The translations under genes were made by a program, and so were the position numbers. From assembly GCA_903953935.1 (NCBI GenBank), contig CAJBLF010000051.1:1-57371 (forward strand): a DNA stretch of 57,371 nucleotides, given 5' to 3'. The stretch comes from an uncultured bacterium. GTDB taxonomy: Bacteria; Patescibacteriota; Gracilibacteria; Absconditabacterales; Absconditicoccaceae. The notes below the pieces were generated by a model. The model saw only the letters and a list, made by a program, of their open reading frames with translations. It searched no databases and was not told the DNA's origin. This document shows, piece after piece, positions 20,392 through 29,559 of the stretch (its first letter is position 1; the number at the start of each line of letters is the position of its first letter).

Positions 20392-20486
20392 TTGTTGGTT
20401 CTTTCCAACAACAGTATTTGCTAGGTAAGTATTGATATTTGTCGTATTTTAAATATATACTATATACACAAACAAAAAAGAGTCAA
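20392..20486 (+). promoter_or_regulatory. copy R5 of the six-copy upstream motif (best copy)
   Basis: TTGTTGG-ttcttt-CCAACAA is a perfect 7-bp dyad, followed by GTATTTGCTAGGTAAGTA and TTGATA (20432-20437); 18 bases later TATACT fits a -10 box. GTCAA lies 50 bases after TTGATA begins, as in R4. The dyad is centred about 31 bases upstream of the -35-like box, comparable to class I activator sites. Confidence 0.65.
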
Positions 20487-20522
20487 GTTAGACAAAAAAC
20501 AAACAAAAAAACAAAAAATACT

Positions 20523-21377
20523 ATGAAAAAAATTATGATTATTATTGCTTTCGTAGCAATTAGCGCAAGTTCTTTTGCTCAGATCACTGGCATATACATT
20601 ACCAAGGATAGTACCGTGGTGATCGATAAGATATATGCAGGAACGCTGAGTGGCGTTAACTTCCATACTGATAGTTTGTATAGCTCGGGATCAACTGGCA
20701 TCCGATTTGGAGCAATGGCCACCTATAGGCCAACCAAATGGATTTCGTTCTCATCATGGGGAATGGCTCAGATTGATGGTGGTTCAACTCCATGGTCATT
20801 GCAACAGTTTTACATGACCATCACACCGATTAAAAATCTGACTATCCAGGCCGGAAGTATGGCAACATTACCTACGGAACAAAGGCCGCATCCAGTAAGT
20901 GGTAACGGTCAGTTCGAAACATTCAGTGAATCACAGATTCCAGGTGGTGGTTTGGGTGTCAAAGTTAAATATCAGTTAACTAAAGACGTTCAACTTGCCA
21001 GCGGAATCGCTTTGCGTAATAGTTTACCTGAGTATTCGGGTAGGATTATCTACAAAAAAGTGCAACTGAGTGCGTGGTATACTACATGTGATTCAACTAT
21101 GGGTACAGCACTCACGTTGGATTTAGATAGAGTGTATTCAACATTTGTCTTCAAGTATGATCAGAGTATCTCCAATGTACTTGTTGTCAAATTGAGCAAA
21201 AAGCAGGATATCTCTCTCTATTCCGATATGAGCTATGACTTTGTAAAAAAGGACTTAGTTCGTGGTGAGTGGGGAGTACTCAAGGGTTTTGATTCAAAAT
21301 GGATTGATGGTTTACTTGGTGTAGGCTATCAGCATGAATCAAAATCAGTAGTGGGATACTTGTTTGTACACCTCTAA
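20523..21377 (+). CDS. predicted outer-membrane beta-barrel protein, no UGA-Gly
   Basis: 284 aa from ATG 20523 (an upstream in-frame start would place 28 residues in the promoter region and hide the signal peptide) to TAA 21375-21377. Signal peptide MKKIMIIIAFVAISASSFAQ with a Bacteroidota-like SFA|Q cleavage site. The mature protein has repeating amphipathic strands typical of porin-like barrels (TGIRFGAMATYRPTKWISFS; LTIQAGSMAT; YQHESKSVVGYLFVHL). All glycines, about 27 of them, are GGN, and G+C is visibly higher than in native genes. Likely horizontally acquired and fitted with the local promoter motif and terminator. Confidence 0.8.
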   Translation: MKKIMIIIAFVAISASSFAQITGIYITKDSTVVIDKIYAGTLSGVNFHTDSLYSSGSTGIRFGAMATYRPTKWISFSSWGMAQIDGGSTPWSLQQFYMTITPIKNLTIQAGSMATLPTEQRPHPVSGNGQFETFSESQIPGGGLGVKVKYQLTKDVQLASGIALRNSLPEYSGRIIYKKVQLSAWYTTCDSTMGTALTLDLDRVYSTFVFKYDQSISNVLVVKLSKKQDISLYSDMSYDFVKKDLVRGEWGVLKGFDSKWIDGLLGVGYQHESKSVVGYLFVHL

Positions 21378-21397
21378 TCATTGCTAATTATGAGTAT

Positions 21398-21427
21398 CTT
21401 CCTCGGTATGTCCGGGGAAGTTTTTTT
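21398..21427 (+). terminator. intrinsic terminator
   Basis: CTTCCTCGG-tatgt-CCGGGGAAG followed by seven Ts, almost identical to the terminator at 20322-20351. Confidence 0.95.
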
Positions 21428-21474
21428 ATATAAAAACAATAATTTGTAAAAAAACATTATAATTATTATTAGTA

Positions 21475-21502
21475 TTGACTTAATTATATATATTTGTATA
21501 TA
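21475..21502 (+). promoter_or_regulatory. candidate sigma70-type promoter of the ParB-like gene
   Basis: TTGACT (21475-21480), a 16-base spacer and TATATA (21497-21502), 33 bases before the ATG at 21536. The preceding AGTA resembles the context of TTGATA in the repeated motif (AAGTATTGATA). Confidence 0.4.
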
Positions 21503-21535
21503 TTCTTTGAAATTTATTGAAGTATCGGAGTAGGG

Positions 21536-23002
21536 ATGACAGAAGATATCAATAAAAAAAAATGAGGAGATCAATCTGAACACAATTATAGGTCAGATCT
21601 TTTTTCTATTACCGATGAAACATCCAAGAATACAGTAGAAATTTTGGAAACAGAAATTATAGAGGCGATGAAACAGGATCCGAATATCGTTGCAGAATTA
21701 CACAAAGCATTGAGTGTCATTCAAAAAGATAAGGCGGACAAAATAGAATACACAAGAATACGAAATTTTGCTTGGCATAGAGTACCACTAGCTGATATAG
21801 CTACAGACATCAAGAATTTTCAAAACAGAAGAAAGCCCTATAGTGAATATAGCGCTCAAGGTATAGTCGACGCAGTAAAAATATGAGAATTTAAGTGGAA
21901 AATGTTTACCCCCGCATTGTTGTGGAGAAAAGATGATGGAGTGTTATACGTCTTAGCTGGGCATTCAAGACATGAAGCATTCAAAAGACTCTCTACCACA
22001 CACAAAGATGATGAAGCGGTAAAGAAATATTGTGAAAAACATAATTGTGATTTTGAAGATTTGCCTTCGCTTATTCTCAATGATATTGATTTTGATGATG
22101 CAAAAATGGTGGCGTTGATGTCCAATGCGCTCGCAACAGCAGAAACTGATGTAGAAAGAGCTGATGTATACAGACATATGAGGATGATGGGGAGAGATAA
22201 AAAATCGATAGAGGAGTTCTGAAGAAAATGTGAAAAAAGTAACCGATCAAGAGTGAGATCTTTTTCTCATTTAGCACCGAATGGGATGGCAATGGATATG
22301 TTGTATGCATTTGAAACAGGCGAAGATGCCAACTATGTTATAAAAAGAATATCTTATTGGATAGGCGAATTGAGAAGAAAAAACCCAGAAATTTCTGATA
22401 TGCATGAGGGTGAATTATTTGACCGATTGCTCAATAAATGAGTATATGGAAAAAATAAGAATAAATGAGAAATCAATAAAATGGATATTTTTATAGATAT
22501 TATAGAAAAACATATTCAACAACTAAAAACACATAATGAATTTGCTGCTGATCACCCATTAAATATCGCGAAGATAAAAGATATCTCATATGTTATGAAA
22601 TATTATTATGAGACATTACATAGCTATAGATCAAGAAAATGAGCTCTCATGCAGGATTTTCATGCTTCACGTAGAAGAATCAGTCAATTAAAAGCAACGA
22701 CAGATATTTCTGATGAAAAAAGAACCATGCTAGCAAAATTAGAAGAGCAATTTCAAACATCATTCAAAGCTATAAATGAATGTGAAGATGTACATACAGC
22801 AACGAACCTTTTGTTTGATGCGACGGAAGTATATCTTAATCCCGACGAAGAGATTGTTAGGTGTGAAAAGATACAGGCCGCAATACTCAAAGAAATCCAA
22901 GAGATAGAAAAAAAATATTATATGCATCGTGGTAAAAAAGATAATTTTCAAAGAGAATGTAAAACCGTAATAAAGTTAGATTTTACTGTTGAGTGAGAAT
23001 AA
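21536..23002 (+). CDS. ParB/Srx-fold (ParB-like nuclease domain) protein
   Basis: 488 aa from ATG 21536 to TAA 23000-23002, using UGA-glycine (KKKGGDQ). Residues about 75-160 resemble the ParB N-terminal domain: RVPLADIATDIKNFQNRRKP, then VLYVLAGHSRHEAFKRLST, where 'GHSRHEA' corresponds to the CTP-binding GERR-like box. The rest is helical, with a kinase-like spacer absent and a coiled C-terminus. It differs from chromosomal ParB in length and lacks an obvious adjacent parA, so a plasmid/phage-type or stand-alone ParB-like protein is more likely. It sits directly after the foreign-looking island. Confidence 0.65.
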
Positions 23003-23050
23003 CGTAGGTACTCAGACACTAATTTTGTATATATTTTTTCTTACTAAAAA

Positions 23051-23072
23051 AACTCGATTGCTCGAGTTTTTC
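23051..23072 (+). terminator. intrinsic terminator
   Basis: AACTCGA-ttgc-TCGAGTT followed by Ts on the plus strand; the preceding A run makes it potentially bidirectional between the convergent parB-like and clpP genes. Confidence 0.85.
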
Positions 23073-23122
23073 TCTATTTTTAATTCTGATTTATTCAATT
23101 CTCAACTTCTCAATTCTCAACC

Positions 23123-23704
23123 TTATGTAATAATTTTATCCACGATTCCGTATTTCATAGCTTCTTCAGCATTCATCCATTTATTTCTTTCCATGTCATT
23201 GGCTACGACATCAACCTTTTGTCCTGTATGTTTAGCCATAAGCTCGATAAACATATTTTTTACTTTCAAGATTTCTTCGGCTTGGATAACGATATCACTA
23301 GCTTGTCCTTCAGCGCCACCCAATGGTTGGTGGATCATTATTTTACTATGAGGAAGCGAATATCTTTTTCCTTTAGTTCCTCCAGCGAGAATTACTGATC
23401 ACATAGAAGCTGCAAGTCCTACACAGATTGTAGAGACATCACATTTAACGTATTGCATAACATCATAGATAGCCATTCATGAATAGACTTCACCACCTGG
23501 TGTGTTGATAAACATAATAATATCTTTATCTGGATCTTTTTTTTCTAAGAAGAGGAGTTGTGCAACGATAGAATTCACCATTCCTGCTTGGACTGGCTCT
23601 CCAACGAAAATAATTCTGTCTTCAAGTAATCTAGAATAGATATCATAAGCTCTTTCACCTCATTTTACTTTTTCGATAACGCTAGGGATTAGTGTCATGT
23701 ACAT
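23123..23704 (-). CDS. clpP: ATP-dependent Clp protease proteolytic subunit
   Basis: 193 aa on the minus strand from ATG 23702-23704 (a second ATG two codons on is equally possible) to TAA at 23123-23125. It follows ClpP closely: [33 protein letters not shown] with the nucleophile Ser, and [14 protein letters not shown] with the catalytic His. UGA encodes the glycine beside the active Ser (AASMGS). The third triad position differs: where family members have D in 'DRD/ERD', this protein reads MERNKW, an Asn. Listeria ClpP1 also carries Asn there and works best with a second ClpP. ClpX/ClpC partners are not in the window. Confidence 0.95.
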
Positions 23705-23908
23705 AATTTAAAATTTAAAATTTCGAATTTAAAGTTTAGTAGTTTTAAGTGTTTTGTTCTAAAATTATATTCATAAATGTAGTGATTTACAAATATATAT
23801 CAGCAATGTATTCATTTTAACAACCAAAATCAACTTGAATTTATATAATAAAAGTGTAAAAAATTGAGTAATCCAGCTTATGGTCTTTACTTTTTGATAA
23901 AAAGTGAT

Positions 23909-25489
23909 ATGAAGGTTTTGTGAAAATGGATAATGATGTTAACGATATGTACAGTAGTCGGTGTGGTCTCAAGTGTACGAGCAGATACGGGAGATGTTGT
24001 ATGAAGTGGCAGTACAAGTACGGGAAACATAACTACGGGGAGTACAGTAACGACTGGCACTACAACAGGCGGTATATTTACCTGATCATTACTTACGTAT
24101 ATCAATACACAAGAGAGTAGTGTGAGTGCTTTATTGACGACAGCGTATAGTCAATTATATACTACATTTATCAAAACATGACTTAATATTCTCAAGAGTA
24201 TAGATTATCAAAGTTTAGTGTGTTTATGAGCACTCAAAGAGGTTTCTCTATTAGCTCAGATGCAAAAAGATAAGACAACATTGACGACAGCATTCAAACA
24301 GGACTTTATCGACTTGGAAAGTCAGGTTATGGCTTTGGAAGAAAAACAGGCACTACAAACGTCAGATAATGTGAATATGTTTGATGTGGGAACTACGTAT
24401 GAAAGCGAAAAAGCGAAACTCAAAGATCTTATTGATACCAAGGTCAAGTTACATAAAGGATTCATAAACACGTATGCTACAACGTATGCTGGAAAAAATA
24501 CGGAATTTTTGACAACCTATATTCAATATCGTACTGCCAATACTGATTTTTTGAATACTATCCAAAATAAGATAAATAAGGTACAAAGTGTTCTTACTGC
24601 ATTTTCTTGAATAGAAGCAGCAATCGCTACGATCAATACAAAAGTTACAGGATTAGATGATGTGATGAAGAAAATTGAAGAGAGTAAGACCAAAGGATTG
24701 GCAAATTTACAAAGTACATTACAGGGGCTTATCAATACTAACATCAAGAAATATAAGAAATTACAGAATTTGGCCGACGCATTGACTCAACAACAATCAT
24801 ATGTGATAAGCCAGTATCAGACTGATCTCAATGGCTATCTCAATACTAGCATGCAGAATCGATACAATCGTAGCCAATATCTTACGCTCAGAGACGAAGT
24901 GAATACCTTTAAGGCGAAGTTTTTCACAAACACTAATCAACTGAATTGTATAAATATTCTTTCTGCAAGTCCTGAAAGTACATGACTATCAGCAAAGATT
25001 ACTACCATGAGTATAGCAGTAAATTCATGATTAGTGAAGATAACAACAGAAGGGATAAGTACTACATTCAAAGATCAGTTATATAGTGGTTTTCAGGCAT
25101 TATATCTCCAAAAATTCAAGCAAAGATATGCTGAATTTATCGAATATATCAAAGCATATATCAAGACAGCAATCAATACTGTTATATCTCCTAGTGTATC
25201 TACGGGAACAACTGTTACTACATGATCCAATCAGAAAATTACCTATGTATTTACCAGACCATTCAAGAGTGGTGAATATGCTGAAGGTATCAAAGTATTG
25301 CAAAATCTGCTTACAACATTACAACTCTATAGTGGTACCATCAATGGTATCTATGATAAGGCAACCAAAGATGCAGTATATAAATTCCAATTAAGCAAGT
25401 GACTACTCAAAGGATATGAGAAGAAACCAGACGTACGATGATGGATGGGACCTGCTACAAGAGCAGCACTCAATCAATTAACAAAATAA
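23909..25489 (+). CDS. exported helical protein with C-terminal peptidoglycan-binding domain
   Basis: 526 aa from ATG 23909 to TAA 25487-25489. Signal peptide MKVLGKWIMMLTICTVVGVV..VRA with likely cleavage before DTGD. A Thr/Ser/Gly-rich stretch follows, then a long helical region of about 330 residues (TTAFKQDFIDLESQVMALEE), and last a PG_binding_1 domain (GEYAEGIKVLQNLLTTLQLY, then GTINGIYDKATKDAVYKFQ, then MGPATRAALNQLTK). The domain anchors the protein to the cell wall. A related domain ends the secreted protein at 50239. A surface role such as adhesion or host contact is inferred only. Confidence 0.8.
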
Positions 25490-25536
25490 ATCGCAATGGG
25501 TAATTAATCAAATAATTTAATCTTTTAAAAAGTAGT

Positions 25537-26391
25537 ATGGTTAGAAACAAAAAAAAGAGTCCTGGGAGACCAAAAAAAGAATTTGTCTCAAAAAAACCCC
25601 AAACTCCGACTAAAGAATGACCTGGAAGACCGAGAAAACACGAACAACCACAGAGGGTAATTACGTCCGTACCTCCTCCTGCAGTAGTATGATTTGTTGA
25701 AGAATCTGTCGATACATCCAAAAAAAAGGATATAATCATTCTTGTATTGTTTCTTATGTCCTTTTTGTTGTTCATAGTCTCGTTATATTTCACATTTATG
25801 AAAGAGAAGAAAGTAGATGAAGTATCACAAGCAAACACTAATGAGATAACAAACATAAATACGGGAAATATTGATTATTCAAATATAGATACGGGAATCA
25901 TGGAAGAAGATATAGATACGCCAATAGCGGTTACTACAGGAAAAATTCAATCACCCCAACAAACAGTTTCTTCTACATTACAGAATATACAGACACTGAG
26001 TCAGGCACAGCAGATGATAATAGATTTCTATCAGGCCATAAATGTAGTCGATATGGATGCTATTTATACATTGACGGATGCACGTCTGGAAGATTCCACA
26101 GTATTCAAAACGTATTATAGCAGGAATTGGTTAAACAAATTTTCTGAAATATTAGTAGCACCCAAGGTAATTGTAACAAATATTCAAGAGAAGAATGCAA
26201 TAAGCAACCCAAATATCAAAGAATTCACTTATACACTAGAATATGTAGTAACAAGCAATCAGCAGAAATTCACAGAAGAATGGTCAACTATATTGATCAA
26301 GAAGGGTGATAATCGAAGGATAGGAAAACTCTTGTGTGAAACAAAGGGCTGTTCAACTATGCCATTTTTCAATCCAGATAAATACAAATAA
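25537..26391 (+). CDS. single-pass membrane protein with AT-hook-like N-terminus and NTF2-like outer domain
   Basis: 284 aa from ATG 25537 to TAA 26389-26391. The basic N-terminus holds two GRP motifs, PGRPKK and GPGRPRKH, resembling eukaryote-like AT-hooks; the UGA at the second site supplies the glycine before PGRP. A transmembrane helix follows at about residues 67-90 (IIILVLFLMSFLLFIVSLYF). The outer part ends in a domain of about 130 residues (AQQMIIDFYQAINVVDMDAI; FTYTLEYVVTSNQQKFTEEW) that looks NTF2/SnoaL-like. The basic motif would lie on the cytoplasmic side, so DNA tethering to the membrane is conceivable, but simple topology-determining charge is an alternative. Confidence 0.65.
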
Positions 26392-26394
26392 AAT

Positions 26395-26483
26395 TTCTAA
26401 TTTCTAATTTTCAATTTTCAAACAAACTTCAAAATAAATTTAGAAATTAGGAATTGAAAATTGAAAATTTATTTACGAAATAA
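26395..26483. repeat. AT-rich inverted repeat before miaA, homologous to one before rlmH
   Basis: The left arm TTCTAATTTTCAATTTTC pairs with GAAAATTGAAAATT after a loop of about 25 bases. The right half (TTTAGAAATTA...AATTGAAAATT...TACGAAAT) recurs before rlmH at 35633-35700. Similar simple AATTTTAAATTT leaders sit just before clpP and the CCA enzyme on the minus strand. Confidence 0.6.
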
Positions 26484-26488
26484 ATAGT

Positions 26489-27445
26489 ATGGAAATAGCA
26501 GATATCGTTCAAGAAGCCAAGCAAGAGATAGAAATTTTTCGTGAAAAAAATCCGAATGGAGTTGTTGTTATTCGATGAGCAACTGCGACAGGAAAAAGTA
26601 AATTATCTATAGAATTATCAAAATATTTTGATGAAGAAATTATCTCTGCGGATAGCAGACAGGTTTTTAGATATATGAATATTGGGACAGATAAGGTTCC
26701 TGATGATATTCTTGCAAAGATTCCTCATCATCAAATAAATATTGTACATCCAGATGAGACCTATACCTCAGGACAACGAAAAAATGACGTTTACAAAATT
26801 ATTCCTGACATCCTTGCACGTAAAAGACTTCCGATGATTGTAGGAGGAACCTGACTCTATATCGATACGGTGTACAAAAATTTTTCTATGCCAGATATTC
26901 CACCAGATATGAAATTGAGAGACGAACTGTTTGCAAAGGAAGATAAAGAGCCATGAATTCTTCATAAAGAATTAATGAAACTTGATCCCGAAGAAGCCGC
27001 AAAATTGCATCCCAAGTCTACGAGATATATTGTGCGTGCCTTAGAAATTTTTCACAAAAGTTGACAGACAAAAACAGATACTTTTATTTCACAAGCACCA
27101 GCATGGCCACTACTCATGATTGGTCTTCGACGTGAAAAAGAAGATACTAACAAAAAGATCAATGCAAGAGTCAGAGAGATGTTGAAGTGATGACTTGTCG
27201 AAGAAGTAGAATGATTACTTAAGAAATGATACAACAAAACATTACAATCTATGCAGGGAATCGGCTATAAGGAAGTTATAGAGTTTATCGAATGACGTTG
27301 TTCGTACAAAGAAATGGAAAGTAATATTATGATAACCACTCACCAGTTAGCAAAAAAGCAGAGGAGTCGATTTCGTAGATATATGGCTGAAGGTATTCAG
27401 TCTCCAAGAGAAAACGTAACGTATAAGGTACGAAAACTTTCTTAA
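26489..27445 (+). CDS. miaA: tRNA dimethylallyltransferase
   Basis: 318 aa from ATG 26489 to TAA 27443-27445. All MiaA landmarks are present: P-loop RGATATGKSKLSIEL (the first Gly is UGA), EIISADSRQVFRYMNIGTDK, HHQINIVHPDETYT, MIVGGTGLYIDTVY, and the C-terminal LQSMQGIGYKEVIEFI and THQLAKKQRSRFRRY. It prenylates A37 of tRNAs reading UNN codons. No miaB-type partner is adjacent. Length is normal for the family. It sits alone between an AT-rich repeat leader and a terminator and converges on the CCA-adding enzyme gene. Confidence 0.95.
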
Positions 27446-27457
27446 ACTAAAAAACGT

Positions 27458-27506
27458 ACCTCCTTTACTGGAAGGAGGTGTTCGCCTAGGCGAACGGAGG
27501 ATTTTT
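27458..27506. repeat. double-hairpin palindromic element (intergenic copy)
   Basis: ACCTCCTT-tactgg-AAGGAGGT (27458-27479) is followed at once by GTTCGCC-ta-GGCGAAC (27480-27495) and then GGAGGATTTTT. It has the same order of parts as the element inside the coding region near 51.1 kb. It is GC-rich compared with its surroundings. GGAGG followed by ATGACTAAGTAA would allow a four-codon frame, probably by chance. Confidence 0.5.
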
Positions 27507-27542
27507 ATGACTAAGTAAAATCTCACACCGTAAGCGATCCTT

Positions 27543-27575
27543 CCTCTTTAAAATAAAGAGGGCACATCTTTTTTT
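27543..27575 (+). terminator. intrinsic terminator after miaA
   Basis: CCTCTTTA-aaa-TAAAGAGG, then seven bases, then seven Ts. It overlaps the stop codon of the convergent minus-strand gene. The gap between stem and T run makes it weaker than the other terminators here. Confidence 0.55.
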
Positions 27576-29382
27576 ATTTCTTTATATATTTCATTTGGAT
27601 TCCCAAAAATCCGAAAATTTCTTTTCTGGTATTTCTTTTTTTGATATCTATCAAGACTCGTGCAAGGGTTTTTTTTAATAATATTCAAATATCAGGTCAT
27701 GCAGTGAGTTTAAATTGTTTGATGATATCTCAACCGTTGATGACGAGCTCCTTCATCGTGAATTGTCCTTCTTCTTTTTGAAGTTTTTTCAGGATGGTTT
27801 TGAGTTTATCTACATCAGAAAGATCAGAACTATTTTGTAGAGGATTATATTGCCCAAGTCTATCAGCCATAGCGATATCTAAGACATTCATTGCTCTTTC
27901 GTACCCAGCATCACTAAAAAATGTTCTAACCTTTTTTTCGACATTTTCTTCTTTAGCGAAAATCATTTCTTCGGGTGTATGATGATGAGCTACGTATCGA
28001 GCTATATCAGTAATTTCTTTGCTAGAAAATCATAGTGATTTAAAATCAATTTTTACATATTCAGGTGAACTTCTCCTATGGTTGAGTGGACCTGCCAAGA
28101 TGCCTCTTATTTCTTCTTTGGTAAGTCATTCAGCATAGGCACCAAATTGATCTACCTTACCCACATCGTGATAGAGCATTGCTAACCTTACCATGGGGTC
28201 TTTATTTATTTTTTGTAATTCATAGAGACAGAGAAGGGTATGAACATAGACATCAAAAGGATGATATCTGATTGGCTGTTCGATATTTTTCGTTGCATAT
28301 AACGCGGGGAATAGATGTTGTAATAATTGTGCTTCGTCGAGTAAGGAAACAAATCCAAAAGGATTACCTACAGTAAATGATTTCATAATTTCTTCTTTGA
28401 TTCTTTCTTTAGCTACGTTGCGTACCAATGCATGATTTTTTTTGACGCTATTCCATGTCGCTTTTTCAAAATCAAACAAAGTAACCTTATCTTTATTTTT
28501 TCCATTTAGGCGTTTAGTCGTTATTTCGTTTCACCCATTTCTCAGTTTCTCATTGAGGACATTTACAAACCTTATCGCTCTAATAATTCTCAATGCATCC
28601 TCAGTAAATCTATGGTCAGGATCGCCGACAGCTTTTAGTTTTTTATGGATAGTATCATGAATTCATTTATGCGGATCAATGACTATACGTAATAATTTTC
28701 CTGTTTCAGTTTTTTTTCCTATGGTGAAAACTACAGCTGATGTTAGTATAGTTTTGAGATGGTCTATTTGGATTTTTCCGTCAGCAAAAAGTTTTTCAAC
28801 GGTTGTATGATCTTGTATGATAAGCAAATTTTGATTATTGATATAGAGATATCCATGGTCGTCGAGTCTCTTGAGAAATGTTTCATCATCAGTGTATGTT
28901 TGGATGTTTTTTTTGTCGATCAGAGCGGTATATTCAGATTTATATGGTAAATTAGTATAATACATACAGTTGATAGTAAAATCTCTTCTGTGAGAATCCA
29001 AAAGAATATCATTACTCCGGTTGATAACATCAGGATGACGAGAATCCGTATAGTCACTTTCTGTTCTTAGTGGTGTGAGTTCATATTTAGTCTCTACTAC
29101 ATTAGAATTTTCAATTTTTCCACTTTTCAATTTTTTTATGAGTGTCATTGTTCAAAATTTTTCGGTCATGAAGTAAGACATTCATGTTTTGTCTATTTGT
29201 TTATCCAAGGTTTTTGGATCTCCAGCCATGGTAAAATCTATGTCTGTGGGGTTTTTGTCCAATCACAAAAGTGGATCTCTGACACATCATCATACCAAAA
29301 AGATGGTATGTTTGTCTTTGATTCTTTTTTGGAGAAACGCGATATGCGTATCAAGATTTTTGAGATAGTCGAAAAACAACAA
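27574..29382 (-). CDS. CCA-adding enzyme / poly(A) polymerase family nucleotidyltransferase with HD domain
   Basis: About 602 aa on the minus strand ending in TAA at 27574-27576. The class II nucleotidyltransferase head is clear: TIFLVGGCVRDPLLGLDKNP then TDIDFTMAGDPK, with catalytic Asp residues, followed by RRDFTINCMYY and GDPDHRFTEDALRIIRAIRF. An HD domain follows (RYHPFDVYVHTLLCLYELQK; MLYHDVGKVDQFG). No ATG precedes the head domain in frame; the start is probably the TTG at 29380-29382, and the first in-frame stop upstream is at 29401. The window's tRNA-Lys gene lacks an encoded CCA, so CCA addition is the likeliest job, though poly(A) polymerase activity cannot be excluded. Confidence 0.85.
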
Positions 29383-29559
29383 AATTTCAAAATTTAAATT
29401 TTAAATATAGAACATATATATCCAAAGGTCATAGCTTTTCAAGCAAAGAAAAACGGGTCTATTTCTAGATCCTAGAAAAAACATAAAAAAAATAAATGAA
29501 TTTTTGCATTTTTTTTAAAATTTTACTATATCACAATATTACAAAATGGTCGATTGTAA

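Noticed and set aside
16937-20486. Integron-like attC sites or CRISPR repeats
   Set aside because: Copies are irregularly spaced, separated by whole genes, always upstream of starts, and no integrase or spacer pattern is visible.
18500-21400. Assembly chimera with a Bacteroidota contig
   Set aside because: Not excluded, but the genes are interleaved with motif copies also present before native genes, and other UGA-free genes occur singly elsewhere in the window. Coverage data would decide.
22989-23351. Plus-strand 120-aa frame across clpP
   Set aside because: It is antisense to clpP and spans the intergenic terminator.
27491-27517. Leader peptide MTK after GGAGG
   Set aside because: The four-codon frame lies in a palindromic repeat and precedes no plus-strand gene.
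29197-29397. Plus-strand 66-aa frame
   Set aside because: It is antisense to the nucleotidyltransferase head domain of the CCA enzyme, whose motifs are clear.
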